Shown here in pieces: positions 12,572 to 21,619 of a stretch of DNA of 64,000 nt. The notes below the pieces were generated by a model. It was not told where the DNA came from and did no database searches. It saw only the letters and a list, made by a program, of their open reading frames with translations. Source of the stretch: an uncultured bacterium. GTDB lineage: Bacteria > Verrucomicrobiota > Kiritimatiellia > CAIKKV01. A program made the translations under genes and the position numbers. Positions within the stretch are counted from its first letter, which is position 1; every line of letters begins with the position of its first letter. The stretch lies in contig CALHRZ010000007.1 of assembly GCA_938038445.1 (NCBI GenBank), forward strand, positions 62,001-126,000, in the 5' to 3' direction.

Positions 12572-13408
12572 GTGTTGAGCAAAACGCATTTTTACGTGTT
12601 TCTTTTGATACTCGGGGTACTCGTCCTGTTTAACCTGCCGGTCCAAACGGCGCGGAGCGTCAAGGCCGTGCTTCGCGATCTGATGGCTCCTTATCAATCG
12701 CTCTGGAGCAGTCGATGGGGGAATGCGTCGGGGCCGAAAGGCGGGCGGTCCGAAGGAAGGGAAAACGAGCTGGTTGATTCCCTTGGGGAGTGCCGAGCCC
12801 AGCTGGAGGCACTGGAACGGGAGAATCGATCTCTTCGGGAACTTCTCGACTTGAAGAAGCGGCTGGGTAACCGGACGATTGCCTGCCGAGTGATTGCGCG
12901 GGATGGCGCATTGGGCTGGTGGCGTAGTGTGCGGGTCGATCGGGGAAGCCGATCCGGGCTCCGGCCAGGGAATGCGGTGTTGGCCGGTGGCGGTGTGGCG
13001 GGAGTGATCCAGGAAACGGGACCTCACACGGCGGAGGTTCTCTTGATCAGCGACCCGATTTTTTATGTATCGGTCCGTTGCTCCCGCACCGATGCCTTGG
13101 GCATCGTCCGAGGGGGGGGAGCCGTCGCGCGTGCCGGTCTGCTGGAGGCTTTGTGGCCGGTGCGTCCTCCGGAGTTTCTGTATGCCGATAGGGACGAGGA
13201 ACTTCTGGAAGGTGATTTTCTGGTGACCTCGGGACTTGGGGGGATTTTTCCTCCGGGGCTTCCCGTCGGCCGGATTCGTCGGTTCCATCTTGCGGAATCG
13301 GGGCTATACCAGGAGGGGGTCGTCGAACCGTTTGCTCCGCTCGATCGGCTGGATTTCGTTCTCGTTCTGGTAACGGACACCCCGGAGGAGGAGGAGGCTT
13401 CCCCATGA
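12572..13408 (+). CDS. mreC: Rod-shape-determining protein MreC
   Basis: A 278-residue bitopic protein that links MreB filaments to PBP2. A single N-terminal membrane helix (about 5-25) is followed by a coiled coil (about 65-95, rich in E/L/R) and the beta-barrel domains. The barrel carries the usual ARDG...WWRSVRVDRGSRSGL and VTSGLGGIFPPGLPVG motifs. The start is GTG 12572 with GAGG seven bases upstream. The 80-bp gap after mreB contains a short inverted repeat (ACCCCC/GGGGGT around 12548-12560) directly before the ribosome binding site. It overlaps mreD by ATGA. Confidence 0.95.
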   Translation: MLSKTHFYVFLLILGVLVLFNLPVQTARSVKAVLRDLMAPYQSLWSSRWGNASGPKGGRSEGRENELVDSLGECRAQLEALERENRSLRELLDLKKRLGNRTIACRVIARDGALGWWRSVRVDRGSRSGLRPGNAVLAGGGVAGVIQETGPHTAEVLLISDPIFYVSVRCSRTDALGIVRGGGAVARAGLLEALWPVRPPEFLYADRDEELLEGDFLVTSGLGGIFPPGLPVGRIRRFHLAESGLYQEGVVEPFAPLDRLDFVLVLVTDTPEEEEASP

Positions 13409-13923
13409 ATGTTCTGATTCTATTGCCCCTCCAGATTGTGGGGGCATTTTTGCAGGCGGGAGTTTCCACCGGGCCGACCTTGGGCTGGGCAAAACCTCCC
13501 TTTCTCCTCACGGTCGCTCTCTATGCTGCACTGCGGTACGATGTTCGGACAACGGCTTGGGCGGCCGTGGGGGCCGGTCTCTTGCAGGACGCGCTTGATT
13601 TCGTGCCACTGGGAGTGTCGTCCATCGGATTCCTCGCGATCGCCTTCGGGAGCCAAATGCTGCGTTCTTACCTTTTTCGTGGTTCTGGGGTCACCCTTCT
13701 GATCCTGGTTGTGCTGGGCACCGGTTTGGTGACTCCATGGACGTGGGCGGTTCTTTATTGGGAATTGGCGGAAGGGGCGCCATCCCTTCTGCTCTCCCCA
13801 ATAGCACTTCTCGGCAAGATAGGGGGGCAGGTGATGCTTGCGCCGTTGGCGGTTATAATTCTTGCACCGCTCGGGCGACTACTCGAGAGAATGCTTCAAC
13901 CGCGGGAGGAACAAGCCGCGTGA
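13405..13923 (+). CDS. mreD: Rod-shape-determining membrane protein MreD
   Basis: A 172-residue, almost entirely hydrophobic protein with about five or six predicted membrane helices, in the canonical mreD position between mreC and the PBP2 gene. Sequence conservation in the family is low, so the call rests on size, topology and context. Its start overlaps the mreC stop (ATGA) and its stop overlaps the GTG start of mrdA (GTGA), so the three genes are tightly coupled. Confidence 0.85.
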   Translation: MNVLILLPLQIVGAFLQAGVSTGPTLGWAKPPFLLTVALYAALRYDVRTTAWAAVGAGLLQDALDFVPLGVSSIGFLAIAFGSQMLRSYLFRGSGVTLLILVVLGTGLVTPWTWAVLYWELAEGAPSLLLSPIALLGKIGGQVMLAPLAVIILAPLGRLLERMLQPREEQAA

Positions 13924-15746
13924 ATCGGATTTCGGGCAGTACGGAAAAGAACCGGCTGGTTTTTTGGGGGGGCTGCATGGTGGCCGGCTTTCTCTATCTG
14001 GGGGCATTGCTTTGGCGTATTCAGATTGTGCAGGGTGCGACGTATGCCGACGACCAACGCCGCCAAAGCCGCCGTGCGATCCGGCTTTCGGGCATCCGAG
14101 GCCGTATCGAGGACTGCCACGGCGTGGGATTGGCGGTCAATCGGCCCGATTACGGCCTTGTCCTACGGCTGGAGCAGTATCGCCAGCCGGGCCGTTGGTC
14201 TCGTACGATCGAGGCAGTGGGAGAGGATCTAAAACGGGTAGCGGCCTTGATTGGGCGGCCTGCCGAAGAGGCCGCCGCGCAACTGACCCGGGTGGCCCGC
14301 GCTCGCCGTGCGCTTCCCGTGCCGTTATGGGCGCGCTTGACACCCCAGGAAACGGCGCGTTTTCTGGAACATCGCTTTCTATTTCGTGGCATCGAAATCG
14401 AAGTCGAACCGCGACGTTTCTATCCGTACGGTTCTCTTGCAGGGCACGTGATCGGCTACGTTGGGGAACGGGAATGGACCCCCGAAGAGACCCGAACGTT
14501 TCATTATGTCCTGCCTGAAATGGTGGGTCGGGCGGGAATTGAGCGCCGCTATGACGAGGTTTTGCGGGGAGAACCTGGCCGTCGGGTCGTGTTGGTCGAT
14601 GCGGCCGGTTACCCGGTGTTGCAGCAGGAGCGGGCGGGCCTTTTTACGCCGAGCTTTCTTGCCCCGCGAGGGGGGGGAGATGTCCGCCTGACGTTGGACG
14701 TTTCGATTCAGCGGTTGGCCGAGGAATCCCTGGGAAATGCTCGGGGTGCGGTGGTGGTCTTGGATCCTCGTACCGGCGATGTGTTGGCGTTGTGCAGCCG
14801 GCCCGGGTTCGATCCCAATCATCTTTCGAAAGGCATTTCGGTTGGGGAATGGCAGGCGCTTCAGGAGGCGACTGCAGGCCGCCCACTGTTCCCCAGGGCG
14901 ATTGCGGCCTTTTATCCTCCCGGTAGTCTGTTCAAACCGGTGGTGGCGATTGCCGCGCTCGAAAGTGGAGACTGGAGTGTGGATACCGCCGTGCGATGCG
15001 ATGGCGTGTTTGAACGGGGGAACATTCGCGTGCGATGCTCATCCCTGCACGGGCATGGAACGATTACACTCGAAAAGGCGCTCGAAGTTTCGTGCAACCC
15101 CTATTTCTGCGAAATGGGATTGCAGATGGGTCTCGAAACGATCCGGCGGATGGCGGCTGATCTCGGGATCGGCCGCCGGACGGGCATTGAGCTGGACGGC
15201 GAACAGCCTGGGCTCCTTCCCGATGCCGCGTGGAAACGGCGGCGGTTCGGCGAGGGATGGTGGGAGGGGGACACGGCCAACCTTTCGATCGGCCAGGGGT
15301 TTTTGGGCGTCACTCCTCTTCAAATGGCCGTAGTGGGGTCGGCGCTTGCAACGGGGGGGCGCGTTCCCCGTCCCCGGCTTATCCGCCTTGTTCGACGCGC
15401 CGACGGTCGGGTCGAGGAAACGCCTCTGTCAGTTCGGAACTTAGGTTGGTCTGTGGCGAATTGGAACGCGGTAGTCCGGGGATTACGCCGTGCGGTAGAA
15501 AGTCCGTCTGGAACGGCCCGATTGGTTCGGCTTTCGACGACGTCCGTTGCGGCTAAAACGGGGACGGCAGAATACGGGGCGAAAGGTTCCGGTCTCGTGT
15601 ATGCCTGGATGATGGCATTTGCGCCGGTGGAAGCCCCGCGGGTGGTGGTGGCGGCGGTGGTGGAGGAGGGGGAATCAGGGGGGCAAACGGCTGGACCTGT
15701 CGTGAGACGGGTTTTGAGTGGAATATTTCGGGAAAACGAGGGATGA
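13920..15746 (+). CDS. mrdA: Penicillin-binding protein 2 (peptidoglycan transpeptidase)
   Basis: A 608-residue class B penicillin-binding protein that cross-links peptidoglycan in the elongasome together with RodA. One N-terminal membrane helix precedes a dimerisation domain. The transpeptidase motifs are complete: SxxK at S336-K339 (GSLFKP), SxN at S391-N393 (SCN) and KTG at K546-G548. I place the start at GTG 13920, which overlaps the mreD stop as GTGA and has GGAGG upstream. The open frame extends 61 codons further but only inside mreD. It overlaps rodA by ATGA. Confidence 0.96.
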   Translation: MNRISGSTEKNRLVFWGGCMVAGFLYLGALLWRIQIVQGATYADDQRRQSRRAIRLSGIRGRIEDCHGVGLAVNRPDYGLVLRLEQYRQPGRWSRTIEAVGEDLKRVAALIGRPAEEAAAQLTRVARARRALPVPLWARLTPQETARFLEHRFLFRGIEIEVEPRRFYPYGSLAGHVIGYVGEREWTPEETRTFHYVLPEMVGRAGIERRYDEVLRGEPGRRVVLVDAAGYPVLQQERAGLFTPSFLAPRGGGDVRLTLDVSIQRLAEESLGNARGAVVVLDPRTGDVLALCSRPGFDPNHLSKGISVGEWQALQEATAGRPLFPRAIAAFYPPGSLFKPVVAIAALESGDWSVDTAVRCDGVFERGNIRVRCSSLHGHGTITLEKALEVSCNPYFCEMGLQMGLETIRRMAADLGIGRRTGIELDGEQPGLLPDAAWKRRRFGEGWWEGDTANLSIGQGFLGVTPLQMAVVGSALATGGRVPRPRLIRLVRRADGRVEETPLSVRNLGWSVANWNAVVRGLRRAVESPSGTARLVRLSTTSVAAKTGTAEYGAKGSGLVYAWMMAFAPVEAPRVVVAAVVEEGESGGQTAGPVVRRVLSGIFRENEG

Positions 15747-16936
15747 AACGGGGATGGCAATTTGGGGAGGTTGTGAGAAACAGCCAGTGGCTTTTGACCG
15801 GGTTTGTGGCGGCGCTGGTTGTTATCGGGATTCTTTTTGTTCGAAGCGCCTCGGCAGCGCGAGCCGATCCCGTCCTTCAACTGCTTTATCGGCGGCAATT
15901 GGCTTGGGCCGCCGTGGGTTTCTTTCTCTATGGGCTTTTGGCGGTAGTTGATTACCGGCGATGGGTCGAAATGGGCGGGGGCTTATATGGGGTTGCTCTT
16001 ATTCTGCTGGTGTTGACGCTCGTGATGGGCCGGACGATTTATGGCAGCCGGCGGTGGCTGAACTTTTTCGGGTTTACCTTACAACCTTCTGAGCTGGCCA
16101 AGCTGGCCTTTCTTTTGGTGGCCGTCTGGCATCTCAGCCTTCCGGGGACCGATCGCACGCGGTGGAAAACGGCGTGGGTGGTTCTTGGTTTGGCCGCGGT
16201 TCCGGCGGCGCTGGTGCTTCGGCAACCGGACCTTGGAACGGCGCTTGTCTTTCCTACCTTGGCCGTGGTCCTTCTGTTGATTTCGGGGTTTCCCTGGAGA
16301 AAACTGCTCCTGTTGGGAAGTGTTGCCGTTCTTTTGATTCTTTATCTGGCCGTCGCTTTGGTCGGTCCGAAATGGCTTGGGATGGGTGAAGAGGCCCAGC
16401 AGCGAGTTTTTCGAACGATGACGGGAATGCGGGAGTACCAATGGAAGCGGCTGACCGTATTTTTGGACCCGTCGGCCGATCCGTCCGGCGCGGGCTACAA
16501 TACCCGGCAGTCGCTTCTGGCCGTTGGGGCAGGCGGATGGCGTGGGGTTGGTTATGGGGCAGGAGCCCAGAGCGCCTTGGGTTACCTACCCAGTACGGTG
16601 GCGCCGACCGATTTCATCTTTTCGGTCATAGCGGAAGAGACGGGTTTTTTGGGAGCAGTTTTGCTGCTGCTTCTTTATTTCGGCGTCGTGGGATGCGGAT
16701 GGCGGACGGCCTGGCGGGCGACGGACAGCGCCGGCCGGCTGTTGGCGTCCGGAATCACGGCGATGGTGTTCCTTCACGTGTTTATCAACGTAGGGATGAC
16801 CATCGGGCTTCTGCCTGTGACCGGTCTTCCGCTTCCCCTCGTCAGCTACGGCGGAACGTTTATGCTGGCCACTCTGGCGGGTCTTGGATTGCTGCAAAGC
16901 GTCGGGATCCACCGGAAGCCGGCGGAAAGGCTCTAA
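15743..16936 (+). CDS. rodA: Peptidoglycan glycosyltransferase RodA
   Basis: A 397-residue SEDS-family integral membrane protein with about ten hydrophobic helices. It polymerises lipid II into glycan strands of the lateral wall. Family motifs include GSRRWLNFFGFTLQPSELAK and, near the C-terminus, GLLPVTGLPLPLVSYGGTFM. The start overlaps the mrdA stop (ATGA), matching the known functional pairing of RodA and PBP2. The next gene begins 3 nt after the stop. Confidence 0.97.
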   Translation: MKRGWQFGEVVRNSQWLLTGFVAALVVIGILFVRSASAARADPVLQLLYRRQLAWAAVGFFLYGLLAVVDYRRWVEMGGGLYGVALILLVLTLVMGRTIYGSRRWLNFFGFTLQPSELAKLAFLLVAVWHLSLPGTDRTRWKTAWVVLGLAAVPAALVLRQPDLGTALVFPTLAVVLLLISGFPWRKLLLLGSVAVLLILYLAVALVGPKWLGMGEEAQQRVFRTMTGMREYQWKRLTVFLDPSADPSGAGYNTRQSLLAVGAGGWRGVGYGAGAQSALGYLPSTVAPTDFIFSVIAEETGFLGAVLLLLLYFGVVGCGWRTAWRATDSAGRLLASGITAMVFLHVFINVGMTIGLLPVTGLPLPLVSYGGTFMLATLAGLGLLQSVGIHRKPAERL

Positions 16937-16938
16937 CG

Positions 16939-18612
16939 ATGTGGATTGTTGACTTTTTCAGGAACACCATGAAACGAAATGCAGTCAAACGTGAAATCAT
17001 CATCAACTGCGAAACGCTCGAGACCCGCGTGGCCGTTTTGGAAAACGGACGGCTCGAGGAGTTCATGATCGAACACCCTCGCGAAGAACGAATTGTCGGC
17101 AACATCTACAAGGGGCGCATCCAGAATCTGGAGGATGGACTTCAGGCGGCCTTTGTCGACATCGGCCTGGATAAGAATGCATTTCTTCATTACTGGGACA
17201 TGATTCCGGAAGATGCCACCCGGCTTGAGGCGGAGGAGGAGGGGTTGTACCGCGGTCAGACGCGGGGAAAACGGATTAATCCGAAGGAGATCGCCCGCCG
17301 ATTTCCCATTGGTTCAGAGATTGTCGTGCAGGTGACCAAGGGGGCCATTGGGACGAAGGGGCCACGGGTGACGGCTTCCCTGAGCATTCCGGGACGGTAC
17401 CTGGTCATGATGCCTGGCTGCCGGCTTCGAGGCGTGTCCCGTAAGATCGAGGATTCGAAAGAGCGACAGCGTTTGAAGCGGATTTTGGATCGGTTACCGG
17501 CGCCCGAGGATGTGGGACTTATTGTCCGTACGGCTGGGGAAGGGGCCCGGGGTGTCAGTTTCGTGCGGGATATGCGGGGGCTGCTCGAGATTTATGAGCA
17601 GATGCAGAAACGGATGCGGGAACAACCCGCTCCGGTCTGTCTCTATCAGGAACCCGATGTGGTCGAACGGGTCGTGCGGGATTGGCTAACCGAGGAAGTG
17701 GACCGGATCGTGATGGATTCTCCTGAGCGGTGGCAACAGGTCAAGGACCTGGCTGCCCGGATTTCGCGGCGCATCCGTTCTCGCATTCAGCTCTACGACG
17801 GCCATGCTCCCATCTTCGAACATTTTAACATCGAACGGCAGCTGGAGGATGCTTTCCAACGGCGGGTTCCTCTCAAATCGGGCGGTTATATCGTCATAGA
17901 TGAGACGGAGGCGTTGATTGCGATTGACGTGAACACGGGGCGGCACAAAGCGGCGAGCGGGGCCAACCAGGAAGATCTCATTTTGGAAGTGAATCTGGAA
18001 GCGGTCGAGGAGATCGCCCGCCAGCTCCGTTTGCGAAATCTGGGTGGGTTGATCGTTCTCGATCTGATAGACATGAAGCAAAAGAAAAACCGCAATACGG
18101 TCTATCGCCATCTGCAGCAGCTTCTTGCGCGAGACAAAGCGCGCACGAATCTGCTGCCCATCTCGCCGCTGGGCTTGTTGGAAATGACCCGCCAACGGGT
18201 GGACGAAGGAGTGCTTTCGGCGCAGTTCATGGACTGTCCCTACTGCCGTGGCCGCGGAAGCGTGAAGTCGCCTCTTCGAATGAGCATCGAGATTCAGCGT
18301 CGGGCGGTCGCGATTTGGAATGCGCGCCGGAAAACAGAACCGGGGCTTCAACTTCAGATCACCGTCCATCCCCTGATTCTGGAACGACTTCGCCGGGAAG
18401 ACGAGCAGGTCCTCGTCGATCTTCAAAGCCGGTTCGAAGGCCAGTTGTCCTTCCGTGCCGATCCCACCCGGCACATCGAAGAGTTTGTGATTCGCAATGC
18501 CGCCACGGGGGAAGTATATTATGCCACGCCCTCCGCTGCGCACCCGGCCGAGTCCCCGCGATCCGGGACGGCTCGCTCCGAAAATGCCGGCGGGAAACCG
18601 GAGGCCCCTTAA
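16939..18612 (+). CDS. rng: Ribonuclease E/G family endoribonuclease
   Basis: A 557-residue RNase G-type enzyme for rRNA maturation and mRNA decay. An S1 RNA-binding domain (IVGNIYKGRIQNLEDGLQAA onward) carries a short insertion. The RNase H-like catalytic region has the metal-binding acidic residues in LIAIDVNTG and LIVLDLIDM. A Zn-link CPYCRGRG lies near residue 430. It lacks the long C-terminal scaffold of RNase E, as expected for RNase G. The start is ATG 16939 with GGAAAGG eight bases upstream. Placement directly after the mre/rodA genes is the usual arrangement in many bacteria. Confidence 0.95.
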   Translation: MWIVDFFRNTMKRNAVKREIIINCETLETRVAVLENGRLEEFMIEHPREERIVGNIYKGRIQNLEDGLQAAFVDIGLDKNAFLHYWDMIPEDATRLEAEEEGLYRGQTRGKRINPKEIARRFPIGSEIVVQVTKGAIGTKGPRVTASLSIPGRYLVMMPGCRLRGVSRKIEDSKERQRLKRILDRLPAPEDVGLIVRTAGEGARGVSFVRDMRGLLEIYEQMQKRMREQPAPVCLYQEPDVVERVVRDWLTEEVDRIVMDSPERWQQVKDLAARISRRIRSRIQLYDGHAPIFEHFNIERQLEDAFQRRVPLKSGGYIVIDETEALIAIDVNTGRHKAASGANQEDLILEVNLEAVEEIARQLRLRNLGGLIVLDLIDMKQKKNRNTVYRHLQQLLARDKARTNLLPISPLGLLEMTRQRVDEGVLSAQFMDCPYCRGRGSVKSPLRMSIEIQRRAVAIWNARRKTEPGLQLQITVHPLILERLRREDEQVLVDLQSRFEGQLSFRADPTRHIEEFVIRNAATGEVYYATPSAAHPAESPRSGTARSENAGGKPEAP

Positions 18613-20825
18613 TGCCACGTCCTTCGATCCGTTTTGTTCTGTGCTTCGCCCTCCCTCTCATGGCAATCCTTGCCGTGTCATCCAGCGTCGTGGCTGCGCC
18701 GGCTCTTTCCGAACAGGACTTGGGTCGAACCCGGATCGAGGCCGATCGGCTTCACTATGATCGGGATACGGATATTGTTTCCTGCGAGGGAAATGTTCGG
18801 ATTGAGCGCGAGGAAGTTCGGCTTGAAGCCAACCGTGTTATGCTGAATCGGGGGACGGGATGGGCGACGGCAGAAGGCCGCGTCCGGTTGATGCAGGGCG
18901 CAACGGTTTGGGAGGGGGAACGGCTCGAGTACAACATCCAGACACGCGATATTCGTTCGGCGCGTTTCGAGGCGATTCAGCCTCCTTATCGCGTCTGGGC
19001 TGAGGCGGCGGAAAAGCCGGGGAACCAGCTGGGATACGATTTGAGTGGCGTTCAGTTTACCACCTGCACGAATCCTCTCCATCGGACCCATTATCACGTG
19101 TGGGCCGCCCGCGCCCATGTCGAACCGGATTCCCATATTGCTGCGCGTCATGCCGTGTTGTTTTTTGGGCCTATTCCGATTCTTTACACCCCCTATTTCA
19201 GAGCCCGGATCGGCGAGCGGGGCATCGGGCTGATCTTCCGCCCGGGCTACGAATCGCGCATGGGAGGCATTCTCCTTTCGGGGCTGACGTATGGTTTCGG
19301 CGGTGGGCTGGAGGGACGCACCCTGGTGGATTACCGTACCGCGCGAGGGGTGGCTGTGGGACAGGAAATGGCGTGGAAGACTCCCAACGGATTGGATGGC
19401 ATGGTCCATGGCTACTATGCCCAGGACATCGGGGTGGACTATTACAAGAACAAGTACCCCGCCGACCGGATACCGGAGGAAACCCGCTATCGGATCCGGC
19501 TGCAGCACGCGCAGCCAATCGGGTATGGGTGGCGGATGATGGGAGAAGTGAATTATCTGAGCGATGAATTCGTTCTTGAGGATTTTTACAAGCGGGAATA
19601 TCGGCGGACACCGGATCCCCTTAATTACATCTCTTTTTCCCGCAACTTTGAAGAGTCTTCGCTGAGCGTGTGGGCCAAGTGGCGGATGAACGATTTCTAT
19701 TCGACGGTTTCCCGTCTGCCCGAGGTTCGTTACGAGCATTATCTAACGCCTCTGGGCGAGAGCGGATGGTTTTACGAGGGATATGGCGCGGCGGCCTGGT
19801 TGCGGCGGGAATGGGCCATGTGGCGCCAAACGAACGATTATGACGCGCTGCGCTTTGATACCCGCCAGTTTTTCTACTATCCGACGCGGCAGTTTGGCTT
19901 TTTAAACGTGACGCCGCGGGCCGGCCTACGGGCTACGCTTTATTCTCGTTCCTGGGAGCGAGAGGAAATCGAAATCCCGAAGGCGGAGGCCGAGGATTTG
20001 GAGGCCCCTGCTCCGACCAACACCCTCCGGACGGTTCGTTACAAAGAAGGAAGGGCGATAATGAAGCCGCTTTTGGAAACCGGCGTGGAAAGTTCATTCA
20101 AAGCCTTCGGCTACTGGGAGGTGGGGTCCAGGGAACGATCACTTCCGCTCCGGCACATTGTGGAACCGTACGGCAATCTCACGATTCGTCCCAATCTGTT
20201 GAATCAGAAACCGGAAGAGTTTTTTCTTTTTGATGAGACGGACCGCTTCGGCCCTGAACATTCGCTGCGGCTTGGCGTGCGCCAGACTCTTCAATACCGT
20301 CAAGACGGTCGGGTGCGCGATGCCGTTTACCTCGATCTTTATTCCACATATTACGCGAAAACGTGGGAAAGGGACGAGGGTTTGGGTCCTCTGGTTTGGA
20401 AAGGCGAAGTGCGTCCGACCGACGCGTTTCGGCTCGATTCGGAGGGGCGGTATGATTGGAAAAACAACGTGATGGAGGAGTGGAACGTTCGCGCCCGTCT
20501 TCGCCCGTTGGCGGAATGGGCAACTGAGCTTGAATATCGCGACCGTCGGGAAAGAGAGAGCGAGGCATTTGGAAAAGTAGCATGGTCGCCCAACACCGCT
20601 TGGACCTTCGAGTGTTTTGTTCGGTTCGACGCGGACGATCAACGGCTCGCCGAGCATGGATACGAGGTGCTGCGGATGCTGGACTGCATGGGGATCCGAC
20701 TGGGTTTTTCGCATGAGCCGGGTTATCCGCTGGCCGACGGCTCCCGGCGCGACGACGATTTCAACGTTTGGGCGGAAGTTTGGTTGACGGCTTTTCCGCA
20801 GAAGCGCTGGGGCCGCGACCGATGA
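18612..20825 (+). CDS. lptD: LPS-assembly protein LptD (OstA)
   Basis: A 737-residue outer-membrane protein that inserts lipopolysaccharide into the outer leaflet. It has an N-terminal signal peptide (about 1-30, ending VVAAPA). An OstA/LptA-like jellyroll follows (about 40-150, repeated patterns such as GNVRIEREEVRLEANRV). The rest is a long beta-barrel domain with the characteristic GPIPILYTPYFRARIG turn. The start shares one base with the rng stop (TAATG), so it is probably translated from the same mRNA. It implies a diderm envelope with LPS. Confidence 0.9.
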   Translation: MPRPSIRFVLCFALPLMAILAVSSSVVAAPALSEQDLGRTRIEADRLHYDRDTDIVSCEGNVRIEREEVRLEANRVMLNRGTGWATAEGRVRLMQGATVWEGERLEYNIQTRDIRSARFEAIQPPYRVWAEAAEKPGNQLGYDLSGVQFTTCTNPLHRTHYHVWAARAHVEPDSHIAARHAVLFFGPIPILYTPYFRARIGERGIGLIFRPGYESRMGGILLSGLTYGFGGGLEGRTLVDYRTARGVAVGQEMAWKTPNGLDGMVHGYYAQDIGVDYYKNKYPADRIPEETRYRIRLQHAQPIGYGWRMMGEVNYLSDEFVLEDFYKREYRRTPDPLNYISFSRNFEESSLSVWAKWRMNDFYSTVSRLPEVRYEHYLTPLGESGWFYEGYGAAAWLRREWAMWRQTNDYDALRFDTRQFFYYPTRQFGFLNVTPRAGLRATLYSRSWEREEIEIPKAEAEDLEAPAPTNTLRTVRYKEGRAIMKPLLETGVESSFKAFGYWEVGSRERSLPLRHIVEPYGNLTIRPNLLNQKPEEFFLFDETDRFGPEHSLRLGVRQTLQYRQDGRVRDAVYLDLYSTYYAKTWERDEGLGPLVWKGEVRPTDAFRLDSEGRYDWKNNVMEEWNVRARLRPLAEWATELEYRDRRERESEAFGKVAWSPNTAWTFECFVRFDADDQRLAEHGYEVLRMLDCMGIRLGFSHEPGYPLADGSRRDDDFNVWAEVWLTAFPQKRWGRDR

Positions 20826-20838
20826 AAGGAGACGGCGG

Positions 20839-21270
20839 ATGAAACGAAAACTCGGCTTTACCTTTCTGGAGGTCATGGTCGTGCTGCTCGTGCTGGTTCT
20901 GCTGGCAGGGCTGGTCACGCCGGCTGTTCTCAACATGCTGGAAGAATCGAAGAAAAAGGTGGCCCGTCTTCAGATGGATGAACTCCACGCGGCACTTCAA
21001 TGGTTCCGCGTGGACCAGGGACGTTATCCGCTCGCGTCGGAGGGTCTGGATGCCCTGGTTCGAAAGCCGACTGCGGTTCCCCGCCCCGACCTCTATCCGG
21101 CAACCGGATATCTCAGCGCCGCTCTGCCGCTCGATCCCTGGGGACGTCCGTACCTGTATCTGGCGCCGGGACGGGGGGGGGAGGCGTATGAACTGGTAAG
21201 CCGGGGGCCGGATCCGGATCGGCCTGAAGACGACTTAATCAGTCCCTGCCCGGCGCCGCCCCGTTCTTGA
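20839..21270 (+). CDS. Type II secretion major-pseudopilin-like protein (GspG family)
   Basis: A 143-residue prepilin. The processing site is G6/F7 in KLGFTFLEVMVV, with the conserved Glu at mature position 5, then a hydrophobic helix. The C-terminal half has the GspG pattern PLDPWGRPYLYLAPG and a D-rich end matching the calcium loop. GGAG lies about ten bases before the ATG, in the 13-bp gap after lptD. No gspE/F/D genes are nearby, so the secretion machinery must be encoded elsewhere. The 3' end overlaps the convergent prepilin gene by 32 nt. Confidence 0.85.
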   Translation: MKRKLGFTFLEVMVVLLVLVLLAGLVTPAVLNMLEESKKKVARLQMDELHAALQWFRVDQGRYPLASEGLDALVRKPTAVPRPDLYPATGYLSAALPLDPWGRPYLYLAPGRGGEAYELVSRGPDPDRPEDDLISPCPAPPRS

Positions 21271-21619
21271 GGGTTGACGTGGGGGGGGAAGGGGAAAGGC
21301 GATAGGGCCACAGGAGGCGTGGATTCTCATTGGAGGCCGGTTGAAGAGACCACACGTTCCAATGGCCCTCTGCGGGTAACGATGTCCAGGTCCAAGCCTC
21401 GAACCGGGGCGGCAGATTGGGCCAATCGGGATTGCCGCGGATTAGGAGACCGGCGTGAGCGGACTGAAGGAGAAGGGTTCCATCGAAAGTTGCCTCCGCT
21501 TCGCGAAGAGCGCGCAAGTGGCGGACCCAGAGGAAGGCGAGAGTGGAGGCCAGCAACGCAAGGACCGCAAGAGCGGCCAGGACCTCGATCAGTGAAAAAG
21601 CGGCCGACATCCGTTTCAT
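21239..21619 (-). CDS. Prepilin-type N-terminal methylation protein (minor pseudopilin-like)
   Basis: A 126-residue protein with a class III signal: MKRMSAAFSLIEVLAAL, cleavage expected before F8 with Glu at mature position 5. The residue before the cleavage site is Ala instead of the usual Gly. A single hydrophobic helix and a small globular domain follow; the size suggests a GspI- or GspH-like minor pseudopilin. The start at 21619 overlaps the stop of the inositol phosphatase gene (ATGA). The frame is open far upstream of this ATG, but only inside the phosphatase gene. It converges with and overlaps the gspG-like gene. Confidence 0.75.
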   Translation of the reverse strand: MKRMSAAFSLIEVLAALAVLALLASTLAFLWVRHLRALREAEATFDGTLLLQSAHAGLLIRGNPDWPNLPPRFEAWTWTSLPAEGHWNVWSLQPASNENPRLLWPYRLSPSPPTSTLKNGAAPGRD

